Positions 14,894 through 22,676 of a stretch of DNA of 31,863 nucleotides are shown piece after piece. Each line of letters opens with the position of its first letter. The stretch's first letter is position 1. Source of the stretch: UBA2177 sp964452735 (GTDB lineage: Bacteria; Patescibacteriota; Dojkabacteria; SC72); NCBI GenBank assembly GCA_964452735.1, contig CAYVNA010000010.1:1-31863 (forward strand), given 5' to 3'. Made by a program: the position numbers and the translations under genes. Below the pieces are notes generated by a model, which saw only the letters and a list, made by a program, of their open reading frames with translations, was not told where the DNA came from and did no database searches.

Positions 14894-15196
14894 TTATTTT
14901 TTCTTACTGTCTGATTTTACGCTCTTCTTCACACCTTTTGTTACTCTCTCAACATTATCTTGTATTTCCTTTGCATTCTCTTCTACAACTTCCTCCCTAC
15001 TTTTATCTAAGCTATTCTCAGAAGGTACTATGATCCAAAGTATTATGTATAGGGCAAGTCCAAAACCTTCTGAAATTAGGGCTATCAAGAAAAGTATTCT
15101 AATGATTACTGGATCTATATTTAGGTAGTCAGCGATGCCTGCACAAACGCCTCCTATGATTTTATCTTTCTCGGACCTGTATAATCTTTTTGCCAT
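14894..15196 (-). CDS. PspC-domain membrane stress protein
   Basis: This 100-residue PspC-family protein contains KIIGGVCAGIADYLNIDPVI followed by RILFLIALISEGFGLALYII and LWIIVPSE, an almost full-length match to the PspC domain. The first part is an amphipathic helix and the second a membrane hairpin (about residues 32-58). A charged Lys/Glu tail of about 35 residues follows. PspC senses membrane damage and, in enterobacteria, activates the phage-shock response together with PspB; in Gram-positive groups it is fused to or placed beside toast-rack domains. Here it heads the three-gene envelope-stress operon. No PspA gene is in the window. Confidence 0.92.
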   Translation of the reverse strand: MAKRLYRSEKDKIIGGVCAGIADYLNIDPVIIRILFLIALISEGFGLALYIILWIIVPSENSLDKSREEVVEENAKEIQDNVERVTKGVKKSVKSDSKKK

Positions 15197-15262
15197 CTTT
15201 TATTATTGTTAAAATCTTATTACAAAAGATATCCTATACCTTCCTATATAAATTTTCAATAT

Positions 15263-16729
15263 CTAATTTATACCTGAAAGTATATTTTTGAATCCTTCAA
15301 GAGAGTTAGGAACATGTAGTCTGGAAATTGAAAGTCGCTTATAGCTGAAATGATCTATGGATCGGCCACAGGAGAAACCTAAGGAATATCCCGAAGAGGA
15401 TACCGTGTTATATGTTGGTGTATTTGCGACACATCCGGGGTATGCTATTGCAATAACGTTCTTCTTTGTTACAGACTCTAACCCTATTCTACTTCCAAGG
15501 ATCTCATTATTTAAAATATCTTGATCCACTATCTTTGTTAAATCAGGATGGGTTACTGTATGAGATTGTATATCCATCCCATTGTCTGACATCTCTCTAA
15601 GTTGCTCTACACTTATGCTGCTTCTTCCAGAGGGTACAAAGAATACCCCTTTCTGATTGTATTTCTTAAGAATGGGGTATGCTACTGTATAGTGGCTCTC
15701 AACAGCATCATCAAATGTTAGCATAACTGTCTTCTGAGAAGGGTTCTTACCTGAGTTGAGAATTTCTGTAAATTCTTTACTATCTATACATCTATAGTTC
15801 TTCTTTGTTAAATATGCTACTTGTTTCTCAAATATCTCTGGGGATGTGTATAGACCGCTCTTGAAGGGAGAACTACCTTCTGGGGGATATCCAATCTGAT
15901 GAAACATGAGGACGGGGATTCTAACAGACCCTGTTACCTGAGGTATCGGACTTACGTCATAATCTGATTCAAAATTCTCCTTATTTATTATCGGAATCTC
16001 AGATTTCTCTATTATCTCTGGGTATGTGAAGATGTGATTCCCTTGGTATTTTATAACTTGTGCAAAAATCTCATCATCTTGTAATTCCACTACTGGAAGA
16101 TTATCAATAATGGATACCAGCTCTTTTGATTTTTCTTTGTCCCCATTCGTATATTTAATTATTTCTTCAACTTTCTCCTTTAAATCTTTGAGCTTGGGGA
16201 AATAATTAGAAATATATTCCAGTTTTGTCTTTATGTATTTATATTCTAATTCTTCTTTCTCTATTACTAACTGGGAATCTTTATTATTTAATTCTCCTGT
16301 CCTCCTTCTTCTTTGTTTCCTATTCCTTATCTGCTGATATTCCGATTCAACATACCTAGAAATTGTATTACTTGATAAATATATTCCCTTATTATCCCTT
16401 GAGATATTATTGTACGCTTCTCTGAAATCTGCTACATCATTGTTAAGAATTCTAATCATGTATCCATTGTTTAGGAACATATTCAAATCATCAGAAGTTG
16501 GGGAGAAAGAATTATTCTGAACAAAGGATTCGTATTCTGGAGGGAGTATCTCTAGTGGTACTGGTTCTAGCTTGTGATGCTGGAATACTATCTCAGGATA
16601 CTCTGTTAAGGAGAATCTTTTTTCTTTTTTATAGGTTGTCAGGAAGGCAATGTATGAAAGAAAAAGAAGGGAGATTATCCATATGGTAATGAAAAGGTAT
16701 TTTCTTTTCTTAGTTATCTCTTTTCCCAA
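15263..16729 (-). CDS. Membrane-anchored polysaccharide deacetylase (NodB family)
   Basis: NodB-type enzymes remove acetyl groups from cell-wall sugars such as GlcNAc or MurNAc, often protecting against lysozyme. The 488-residue protein has one membrane helix (about 11-31), a charged, partly coiled-coil spacer to about residue 260, and the catalytic domain after that. Motif 1 is MLTFDDAVESH (FDDA in place of the commoner FDDG), motif 2 is IQSHTVTHPDL with the two metal-binding His, and motif 3 is IAIAYPGC. The metal Asp-His-His set is present. The TTG start has AAAGGA six bases upstream, one of very few plausible ribosome-binding sites here. The first 16 bases overlap the TspO-like gene upstream, indicating translational coupling. 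Confidence 0.88.
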   Translation of the reverse strand: MGKEITKKRKYLFITIWIISLLFLSYIAFLTTYKKEKRFSLTEYPEIVFQHHKLEPVPLEILPPEYESFVQNNSFSPTSDDLNMFLNNGYMIRILNNDVADFREAYNNISRDNKGIYLSSNTISRYVESEYQQIRNRKQRRRRTGELNNKDSQLVIEKEELEYKYIKTKLEYISNYFPKLKDLKEKVEEIIKYTNGDKEKSKELVSIIDNLPVVELQDDEIFAQVIKYQGNHIFTYPEIIEKSEIPIINKENFESDYDVSPIPQVTGSVRIPVLMFHQIGYPPEGSSPFKSGLYTSPEIFEKQVAYLTKKNYRCIDSKEFTEILNSGKNPSQKTVMLTFDDAVESHYTVAYPILKKYNQKGVFFVPSGRSSISVEQLREMSDNGMDIQSHTVTHPDLTKIVDQDILNNEILGSRIGLESVTKKNVIAIAYPGCVANTPTYNTVSSSGYSLGFSCGRSIDHFSYKRLSISRLHVPNSLEGFKNILSGIN

Positions 16730-17472
16730 CTTATTTCCTTTGCACAGTAACTATTAACAAATATTGTCATTAGAAGGACCATTATGGATACTAAAGATCC
16801 TGCAGTTACTAGATCAGAAACTGCATAGAATTTATACATTATTCCAATCATTGCCCAAAGTATTACTGTTGTGTATATGTAGTCCTTTTTACATGTAGTT
16901 ATCAATATGGAGAGGTTTGTCGCTACACCTATTAGTATGACAGCCCATATCTCTGCAGATATCCCAAATCCATACCATTTCTCAACGTAGAGTGCTGAGG
17001 ATATGTTAGCTATCGTTGCAACAGATATCCACCCTAGATATGTTTGAAATAGTATCCTTTTGTACCAAGGGTATGTTTTTGTATCAGTTATGATATATAT
17101 TGCGATTAAAGATGTTAGGAGTATTACCATCGGTACTACACTGATAGCTACCTGTTTGTAGTGCCAGAGGAGTAACCAAGAGATATTCGCTATGCAACTT
17201 AGTATGAACCAATAGAAGATCTTTGAGTCCTCCTTTTTAAAATTCTTAAAAAGAGAAAAACTGTATACCAAGAATAGTACATATATTATTCCCCATATAG
17301 AGAAGACATATCCCGCAGGTACGAAAAATGTTGGTATGGCATCAGATAGCTCTTTTGTTGTAACATTGTTGAAGGGGATTACGTTAGAGAGGAGATTAAT
17401 TGCTATTGTTATTAGAACCATAACTAAAACGGATATTTGAATAATCTTTTTATTCCTCATATTGAGTAACAT
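16714..17472 (-). CDS. TspO/MBR-related tryptophan-rich membrane protein
   Basis: This hydrophobic protein of about 252 residues has seven or so predicted helices. The motif PFNNVTTKELSDAIPTFFVP and the following AGYVFSIWGIIYVLFL match the large subgroup of bacterial tryptophan-rich sensory (TspO/MBR-related) proteins, as does WYKRILFQTYLGWISVATIA. TspO proteins bind porphyrins or lipids and modulate stress responses; this long subgroup is uncharacterised. ATG 17472 was chosen because TATAAC lies 6 nt upstream. A TTG nine codons earlier also keeps the frame. The gene overlaps the deacetylase gene, so the two are probably expressed together. Confidence 0.8.
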   Translation of the reverse strand: MLLNMRNKKIIQISVLVMVLITIAINLLSNVIPFNNVTTKELSDAIPTFFVPAGYVFSIWGIIYVLFLVYSFSLFKNFKKEDSKIFYWFILSCIANISWLLLWHYKQVAISVVPMVILLTSLIAIYIITDTKTYPWYKRILFQTYLGWISVATIANISSALYVEKWYGFGISAEIWAVILIGVATNLSILITTCKKDYIYTTVILWAMIGIMYKFYAVSDLVTAGSLVSIMVLLMTIFVNSYCAKEISWEKR

Positions 17473-17478
17473 CCTAAT

Positions 17479-17484
17479 GTTATA
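17479..17484 (-). promoter_or_regulatory. -10 box (TATAAC) of the TspO-like gene
   Basis: Reverse-strand TATAAC lying 6 nt before ATG 17472. It supports this ATG over the upstream TTG at 17499, which it would exclude from the transcript. Confidence 0.45.
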
Positions 17485-17511
17485 TATTACATAATACAAT
17501 AGTCTATATAG

Positions 17512-18504
17512 TTAATCTATCATACCACCTCCAAGTAAAAGATTATTTTTGTAGAAGACTACGGATTGTCCTTTTGTTATTGCTCTCTGTGGTTTCTCAA
17601 ATACTACCTCTACTCTATTGTTGTCTCTTGGTGTTAAAGTTGCTCTAGCTTGCTCAGCTCTGTACCTAATCTTCGCTGTAGTCTTTATCTCTCCCTTTGG
17701 TTCAGGTATTGATACCCAGTTTACATCTTTTGCAATTAATCTCTTTCCGTAGATATTATCCTCACTTCCTACAATTATGCTATTTGATTTGGGATCTATA
17801 CCAACAACATAATATGCATCTTTTGCAGAAATTAGTATTCCTTTTCTTTGTCCGATTGTAAAATTACTAATACCATCATGTCTTCCCAGTAGTTTGCCTT
17901 TCATATCAACTATGTTTCCTAGTTTGTCTTTTTTCTCTAGCGAGAAGCAGATATCCTGACTATCAGCTTTCTCAGCTACTTCCAAACCTATCTTTGAGGC
18001 AATTTCTCTAACTCTTTTCTTGTCATATTTCCCTAATGGAAATATTGATCTGGAAATTTGCTCCTGAGAAAGGTTGTATAGCATATAGCTTTGATCTTTG
18101 TTAAGATCTTTGGCTCTGTGAAGTGTATGTCTTTTATTAAAAATGTTATACCCTTTCCTTACATAGTGTCCAGTAGCAACATATTGTATGTTCAAATCAT
18201 TAGCTTTTTCTATTAAAGATTGAAATTTCACTTCTCTGTTACATATGACACAAGGGTTAGGAGTCATTCCATTAAGGTACTGCTCTTTGGAATATTCTAT
18301 TATCTTTTTCCTAAATTCTCTCTCCACGTCTATGACATGGAAAGGTATTCTGAAATATTCAGCAATCCTTCTAGCTAGTGAAATATCGTTTCCACAGGTA
18401 AGGAGGGATGCTCCTTCTACGTGATATCCTTTTTGTAGAAGTAAGTATACAGACAGGGAGCTATCAACTCCTCCACTCATTCCAACTAATACGCTCTTTT
18501 TCAT
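17512..18504 (-). CDS. mnmA: tRNA-specific 2-thiouridylase MnmA
   Basis: MnmA inserts sulfur at C2 of the wobble uridine of tRNA-Lys, -Glu and -Gln, using ATP to adenylate the base. The 330-residue protein begins with the PP-loop GMSGGVDSS (8-16). The catalytic cysteines are in MTPNPCVICNREVKF (Cys88 aligning with the usual nucleophile, Cys85 beside it) and in DSQDICFS (Cys186). The tRNA-binding segments RHTLHRAKDLNKDQSYMLY and FTIGQRKG are intact, and the C-terminal beta-barrel ends normally. A TAGAAT 6 nt before the ATG overlaps the TAG stop of the upstream gene, so the gene may have its own leaderless transcript in addition to read-through. Confidence 0.96.
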   Translation of the reverse strand: MKKSVLVGMSGGVDSSLSVYLLLQKGYHVEGASLLTCGNDISLARRIAEYFRIPFHVIDVEREFRKKIIEYSKEQYLNGMTPNPCVICNREVKFQSLIEKANDLNIQYVATGHYVRKGYNIFNKRHTLHRAKDLNKDQSYMLYNLSQEQISRSIFPLGKYDKKRVREIASKIGLEVAEKADSQDICFSLEKKDKLGNIVDMKGKLLGRHDGISNFTIGQRKGILISAKDAYYVVGIDPKSNSIIVGSEDNIYGKRLIAKDVNWVSIPEPKGEIKTTAKIRYRAEQARATLTPRDNNRVEVVFEKPQRAITKGQSVVFYKNNLLLGGGMID

Positions 18505-18510
18505 AAGGAT

Positions 18511-18516
18511 ATTCTA
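18511..18516 (-). promoter_or_regulatory. -10 box of mnmA overlapping the upstream stop codon
   Basis: Reverse-strand TAGAAT lies 6 nt before ATG 18504. Its first three bases are the TAG stop of the upstream gene. A striking economy of space if functional. Confidence 0.35.
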
Positions 18517-18903
18517 CTCTATTTCGAAGGAAATTTGTGCATATTCGCTAGCCTCGAACTCTCCTTCTTCATCTATCTCCTGTATGCTTTGTGTGCAAAC
18601 CATATCTTCAGTTGGGTACTTGATAGTTGATTTAACTTTAACCTTTTCAGGGTAGCTTTCCATGACAATTGCTTCTGTAGATATGGTATAGCAGGAATTG
18701 GGTAATTCACCCCTTAATGTATATCTCCAAGTATTCTCTCCGATGTATGTATATTGGAAATCAAAGTCTTCCACTGTCAATGTTTTCACATCTACAACCT
18801 GAGGGATTTCTTTCTCAACAAAGAAGATATTGTATATGATTCCACATGTGAAGATTAAGATGACAAGGAATATACCTAAACCAAAGACACTATTCTTTTC
18901 CAT
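18514..18903 (-). CDS. Small anchored extracytoplasmic protein, unknown function
   Basis: I do not recognise a characterised family. The 129-residue protein has an N-terminal membrane helix (about 7-29, FGLGIFLVILIFTCGIIY) acting as a signal anchor. A compact beta-rich domain of about 95 residues follows, with LPNSCYTISTEAIVMESYP and a second cysteine in DMVCTQSIQEI. The two Cys could form a disulfide outside the cell. The strand pattern ending in YAQISFEIE recalls small protease-inhibitor-like or lipoprotein-type sandwich folds, but this is only a shape impression. It lies between the MFS protein and mnmA on the same strand. TATCTT lies 6 nt before ATG 18903. Confidence 0.6.
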   Translation of the reverse strand: MEKNSVFGLGIFLVILIFTCGIIYNIFFVEKEIPQVVDVKTLTVEDFDFQYTYIGENTWRYTLRGELPNSCYTISTEAIVMESYPEKVKVKSTIKYPTEDMVCTQSIQEIDEEGEFEASEYAQISFEIE

Positions 18904-18920
18904 GTTATCAAGATAAAAAG

Positions 18921-19601
18921 TTACTTAGAAACTTTCTCTACGGATATCATTGGTTCTCCATTATGACTTTTCCTCTCTTTTACGAAGTGAATGAAGACAA
19001 CGAAGATACTTGCGAGTATCATTAGAGAACCAACTACTCTCATAGAGTTATCGAAGTATATATCTCCGAGATTTGCAATATATCCCACAATACCACTAAA
19101 TATTGCAGTTGAAAGGCTTAGGAGGGTCTCATAGAAACCGTATTGGAATCCCTCTTTCCCCTTGTCTAAATTTAATGCAAAAAGTTTTCTCCAATTTGGA
19201 AGATTAAAGGATACACCCAACCCAAATATGAATTGAAGAACATAGTATTGGAATGGTGCTGTTATCAATGGATAGAATAGAAAAGGTATACCCATTAAGA
19301 TAATGCCGAGAACTAGAAGGGCTATCTCATCCTTATCATTTTTTATCTTATCTGTTAATGACCCTATTGGTATTTGTGTAACTGCTCTTGTTAGGAAATA
19401 CACAGCGGTTCCGATACCTACGAAATTAACAGTGTCAGTTCCTAATCTGGAAGCTAAGTATATTCCAGATAGGTTGGCTATTATGATGAAAGGTCCCCAT
19501 GTGAATGTATCAGATAGTGTTAGAAGAAGTATTACTTTGTTAAAGTTTTTAAACATATCCTCAGGATACATTGTTGGATTATATTTTTCAATATGATACA
19601 T
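18921..19601 (-). CDS. Half-size MFS-type membrane protein (six helices)
   Basis: This is a major-facilitator-like protein with only about 226 residues and six helices, half the normal length. It includes a motif-A-like loop, QIPIGSLTDKIKNDKDE, between helices 2 and 3, and the helix-5 stretch FIFGLGVSFNLPNWRKLFA. There is no second half downstream or upstream, and the C-terminus ends in a normal charged tail, so it seems to be a genuine short form rather than a broken gene. It might work as a homodimer. ATG 19601 is preferred over TTG 19628 because CATACT sits 6 nt upstream. The next gene starts divergently only nine bases away. Confidence 0.72.
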   Translation of the reverse strand: MYHIEKYNPTMYPEDMFKNFNKVILLLTLSDTFTWGPFIIIANLSGIYLASRLGTDTVNFVGIGTAVYFLTRAVTQIPIGSLTDKIKNDKDEIALLVLGIILMGIPFLFYPLITAPFQYYVLQFIFGLGVSFNLPNWRKLFALNLDKGKEGFQYGFYETLLSLSTAIFSGIVGYIANLGDIYFDNSMRVVGSLMILASIFVVFIHFVKERKSHNGEPMISVEKVSK

Positions 19602-19607
19602 TAGAAG

Positions 19608-19613
19608 AGTATG
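19608..19613 (-). promoter_or_regulatory. -10 box of the MFS gene, overlapping the start codon of the divergent gene
   Basis: Reverse-strand CATACT covers the ATG (19611) of the Na/Pi transporter gene and ends 6 nt before ATG 19601. If real, RNA polymerase at one promoter blocks the other. Confidence 0.35.
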
Positions 19614-21227
19614 GAAATAGTTAATCAAAATAACATCCAGATAATTTTAGGATTATTATCTGCTTTGGTGCTTTTTCTCTTCTCTATAGAGAATTTAAGT
19701 AATGAGATACAAGAGGTTGCTTCTGAGAAATTCCGAAAAATAATCTCTAAATTGGTTAGTACTAGTTGGAAAGGTACTCTTGTTGGTGCTCTTGCCACAA
19801 CTATTACTCAGTCAAGTTCTGCAGTAACAGTTATCGCGGTTGTTCTTGTAAATACGGGAATAATATCTTTTCGTAATAGCTTGGGAATAATATTTGGTAG
19901 TAATATTGGAACTACAATTACAGCTCAATTGGCATTGATAAATTCTGTCTCTATAGCATATATTCTAATAATTCTAGGATCTCTATTAAATGTCCTTGGA
20001 AAGAAGTTTAAGATTATTAGTAAGCCAATCTTTTTCTTAGGTCTCATTCTCTTTGCTTTGAATTTCTTAACATCCTTTATAGAACCTCTTAAGAATGATC
20101 CAAATGTAATGTATTTCTTCTCTCATCTATCCAATCCACTTCTTGCATATCTATTTAGTGCTATTTTTACAATGATAATACACTCTAGCTCTGTAACTTC
20201 GGGCATTACAGTAGTTCTTGTCCAAGGAGGTGTAATTCCTGTAGAGGTTGGTATCCCAATGATACTAGGAGCTAACATAGGGTCTAGTATAACGGCATTG
20301 ATTGCTTCTATGAATCTAAATCTTTTTGCAAAGAGAGCTGGTTTTGCAAATTTCTTATTTAATGCTATTGGCACGATCCTCTTTATGATATTTCTTCCAC
20401 ACTTTATTCAGTTTATGCAATATGTTGTAAATGTCCCCGCCCAACAAGTTGCTCTAGCACATCTCTTCTTCAACCTTTTCAATACTATTGTTTTTCTTCT
20501 CCTGCTTGTTCCATTTGAGAAACTGGTATCTTGGATCATTAGGGGGGATGAAGAAGAGGTTCTTTTTAAGACAAAATATATACAAAAGGGAAAGAGGAAG
20601 AAGCTTGAAGAGAGGTTTCTAGATATTAAGCAAGAATTGGCATATTCAATAGAGAATAGTATAAAGATATATCAGAAGGCTATCTCTATCTTCTATAACC
20701 CTAGTAGCTCAATCATGATGGATATAAAGAAGTTGGAGACATTGAATGACTATCTTGATGATGAGATTACTTCTAGTATAGTGTCTCTTTCTAAGTATAA
20801 GCTTTCTGAGAAAGATGCACGAAATACTGTAGTTCTAATAAAGGTTTCAAATACTATCGAGCAAATAGCAGACTTAGGAAGTGATTTCTCTGAGATATTT
20901 GGTAGGATGCATAACCTAGGTCTTTCTGGAGATGATGTGGATATTGAGAAATTGACAGATATACATAATAGATTAATAGATTTGTTTAGGGATATAGAAA
21001 AGGCAATACAGGGAGCTTCGGAGAAGGAATTATTAGAGATTAAAGTACATGAAGAGGAGATATATTCGATGATCAGGGGTGAATTTGATATTCATGTTGC
21101 AAAGTTGCAGAAGGAAGATAAATATAATGGGAATGTATTTGTAGATGCTATATCAGTTATTGAGCTAAGTGTATCGAAGGTCAGGGATATTCGAAAGATT
21201 CTTCTTAAGTATGTTAGAGAATATTAA
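19611..21227 (+). CDS. Na/Pi cotransporter family protein with PhoU-like tail
   Basis: This is a sodium-phosphate cotransporter of the NptA/YjbB class with 538 residues. The membrane part (about 8-310) contains the two inverted family repeats, each with its signature: TITQSSSAVTVIAVVLVNTG followed by GSNIGTTITAQ, and IIHSSSVTSGITVVLVQGG followed by GANIGSSITA. The C-terminal 200 residues are helical and PhoU-like (IENSIKIYQKAISIF, IEQIADLGSDFSEIF), which in relatives is thought to regulate phosphate flux. Helical paired-charge repeats suggest coiled coils. The start ATG lies nine bases from the divergent MFS gene start. The 3' end overlaps murB on the opposite strand by 14 bases. Confidence 0.93.
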   Translation: MEIVNQNNIQIILGLLSALVLFLFSIENLSNEIQEVASEKFRKIISKLVSTSWKGTLVGALATTITQSSSAVTVIAVVLVNTGIISFRNSLGIIFGSNIGTTITAQLALINSVSIAYILIILGSLLNVLGKKFKIISKPIFFLGLILFALNFLTSFIEPLKNDPNVMYFFSHLSNPLLAYLFSAIFTMIIHSSSVTSGITVVLVQGGVIPVEVGIPMILGANIGSSITALIASMNLNLFAKRAGFANFLFNAIGTILFMIFLPHFIQFMQYVVNVPAQQVALAHLFFNLFNTIVFLLLLVPFEKLVSWIIRGDEEEVLFKTKYIQKGKRKKLEERFLDIKQELAYSIENSIKIYQKAISIFYNPSSSIMMDIKKLETLNDYLDDEITSSIVSLSKYKLSEKDARNTVVLIKVSNTIEQIADLGSDFSEIFGRMHNLGLSGDDVDIEKLTDIHNRLIDLFRDIEKAIQGASEKELLEIKVHEEEIYSMIRGEFDIHVAKLQKEDKYNGNVFVDAISVIELSVSKVRDIRKILLKYVREY

Positions 21228-22284
21228 CTTCTGGGTGTAGATCTATATTGTATTTCTTTTTAACATCTTCTTGCATCTTTTTCACAAATCCCTCTATCTC
21301 CTTCCCTGTTGCTTTCTTGTTTGTTACTACACATAATGCGTGTTTTTCTGATACCCCAACATTTCCTTCCCATTTTCCCTTCCATCCTAGTTCATCTAGA
21401 AGTCTTCCTGCTGGAATTTTTACCAGTTCATTATCTCTATACTGTTCCTTATTCTCATATCTTAAATCTTCAGAGGGATAGCATTGAAGATCGGTTATGC
21501 TTTCTGCCAATGTTTTATATTTAGCATATGTTACTAGGGGATTTTGGAAGAAGCTTCCACATGTTCCATACTGTTCAACTGTTGGGAGTCTCTTTTTCCT
21601 CTGTCTGATGACTGCATTCATCACATCTTTTATACTATATGGTTCTTTCCCCTTCGATTCTAACTCTTCTTTCAATGACCCATATCTTCCAGCTCTTTCT
21701 TTGTAGCTTAATTCAAGTTCTTTTGTATTCTTTCTTAACTTAAATACAGCACTAGTTATTATGTATTTGTTTCTCCATATGTCTCTGAAATTACTATGTC
21801 TGTACCTGTAACCACATTTAGTAGCGTCTAAGACTTTTGTCTCTAGAGACTCAATATCTAGTACTTCTATTTCCTGGATAGTATCTGTTATATTTTGTCC
21901 GTATGCTGCTATGTTCTGACTTACAGCTCCCCCTATCGTTCCCGGTATCATAACGAGGTTCTCTATACCTGCGAGGTTTTTTCTTACAGTATATTTAACA
22001 AACCTATTCCAATTCTCTCCACTATATACTTTTATATATGCATATTTCCTATCTTCTTTTATCTTTTTCCTCCCTTTTATTTCAATCTTAATAACCAGCC
22101 CATCCCAATCTTTTGTTAGGAGGGTGTTGCTTCCTTCTCCTAGTATGAGGAGTTTTTCCTCAGGATATTTCTTAATTACTTTTATACATTCTTCTATGCT
22201 TTTTACCTTGGTGAAATATTTGGCTTTGGTATTTGTACTAAAGGTGTTGTATTTTTTAAGGTTTTTGTTTTTTTGTATATGCAT
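21214..22284 (-). CDS. murB: UDP-N-acetylenolpyruvoylglucosamine reductase MurB
   Basis: MurB reduces enolpyruvyl-UDP-GlcNAc to UDP-MurNAc with FAD and NADPH, the step before the Mur ligases encoded further right. FAD-binding segments are ILGEGSNTLLTKDWDG and AGIENLVMIPGTIGGAVSQN. The active site is represented by the YRYRHSNFRD arginine, the serine in GTCGSFFQNP (the proton donor position) and the Glu in the C-terminal LHPEVNIL. AGRLLDELGWKG is the usual C-terminal block. The protein is 356 residues. Plus-strand ORFs opposite it are shadows. The start lies 5 nt behind TATATA-rich sequence with no ribosome-binding site. Confidence 0.95.
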   Translation of the reverse strand: MHIQKNKNLKKYNTFSTNTKAKYFTKVKSIEECIKVIKKYPEEKLLILGEGSNTLLTKDWDGLVIKIEIKGRKKIKEDRKYAYIKVYSGENWNRFVKYTVRKNLAGIENLVMIPGTIGGAVSQNIAAYGQNITDTIQEIEVLDIESLETKVLDATKCGYRYRHSNFRDIWRNKYIITSAVFKLRKNTKELELSYKERAGRYGSLKEELESKGKEPYSIKDVMNAVIRQRKKRLPTVEQYGTCGSFFQNPLVTYAKYKTLAESITDLQCYPSEDLRYENKEQYRDNELVKIPAGRLLDELGWKGKWEGNVGVSEKHALCVVTNKKATGKEIEGFVKKMQEDVKKKYNIDLHPEVNIL

Positions 22285-22347
22285 ATGTATATATATTACC
22301 AGATGTTATGTAATTATGCAGGTGTATACTATGGGGTATGGGGATGG

Positions 22348-22353
22348 TATAAT
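22348..22353 (+). promoter_or_regulatory. Extended -10 (TGG-TATAAT) of the 22396 mini-gene
   Basis: A consensus extended -10 gives a start near 22360 and a leader of about 36 nt. That leader holds AAGGAG (22382-22387), eight bases before ATG 22396: an ordinary promoter plus Shine-Dalgarno layout that is rare in this window. Confidence 0.55.
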
Positions 22354-22395
22354 GTATTGTTCTGTAAAAATAGAAGAAAGAAAGGAGAAAAGAGA

Positions 22396-22620
22396 ATGTT
22401 ACTGATGGTAGGTATTATGTTTGCAGGACTGGCAGTCTGGCAGAGGCTTGCCGGAAATCGGGCAGAAGAGAAGAGTGCTCTCATCCTCTCTGTTTATTAC
22501 ATGGTTGTTTCAGTCGTAGTTTATGTTTTTAAACTACGAAATTTCTGGCAGCTCACCGGAGCTGTCCTAGTGGCAACCGTCATCTTTCTCACCATGGTTT
22601 CCATGGCGAAAAAAAACTAA
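22396..22620 (+). CDS. 74-residue membrane protein, compositionally atypical
   Basis: The product is not recognised. It has two or three hydrophobic helices (about residues 1-16, 29-45 and 52-68) separated by short basic or polar stretches (RLAGNRAEEK, FKLRNFWQ) and ends in MAKKN. The coding sequence is about 44% G+C by direct count, clearly richer than the surrounding AT-rich genes, and uses codons such as CTG, GCC and CGG that neighbours avoid. It also has a strong AAGGAG at ideal spacing and a downstream hairpin. Together these suggest recent acquisition from a different genome or, less interestingly, a mis-assembly. It lies between murB (divergent) and prs (convergent). Confidence 0.6.
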   Translation: MLLMVGIMFAGLAVWQRLAGNRAEEKSALILSVYYMVVSVVVYVFKLRNFWQLTGAVLVATVIFLTMVSMAKKN

Positions 22621-22624
22621 TACA

Positions 22625-22676
22625 GAACTGGGCGATTAGATCGTTTTAAAACACAAGTCTAATCGCCCACAAGTTC
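22625..22676. terminator. Long hairpin between the mini-gene and prs
   Basis: A perfect 11-bp inverted repeat, GGGCGATTAGA (22630-22640) and TCTAATCGCCC (22658-22668), is extended by GAACT (22625-22629) and AGTTC (22672-22676) with a 3-nt bulge. It starts five bases after the mini-gene stop and ends one base before the prs stop. It is probably a bidirectional terminator, though no T-tract follows directly. Confidence 0.55.

Noticed and set aside
14184..15128. Plus-strand ORFs opposite the toast-rack and PspC genes
   Set aside because: They are shadows; the reverse strand encodes clear PspC and toast-rack domains.
22124..22405. 93-codon plus-strand ORF leading toward the mini-gene
   Set aside because: It is mostly antisense to murB and reads a low-complexity sequence; the real start is ATG 22396 with AAGGAG at good spacing.
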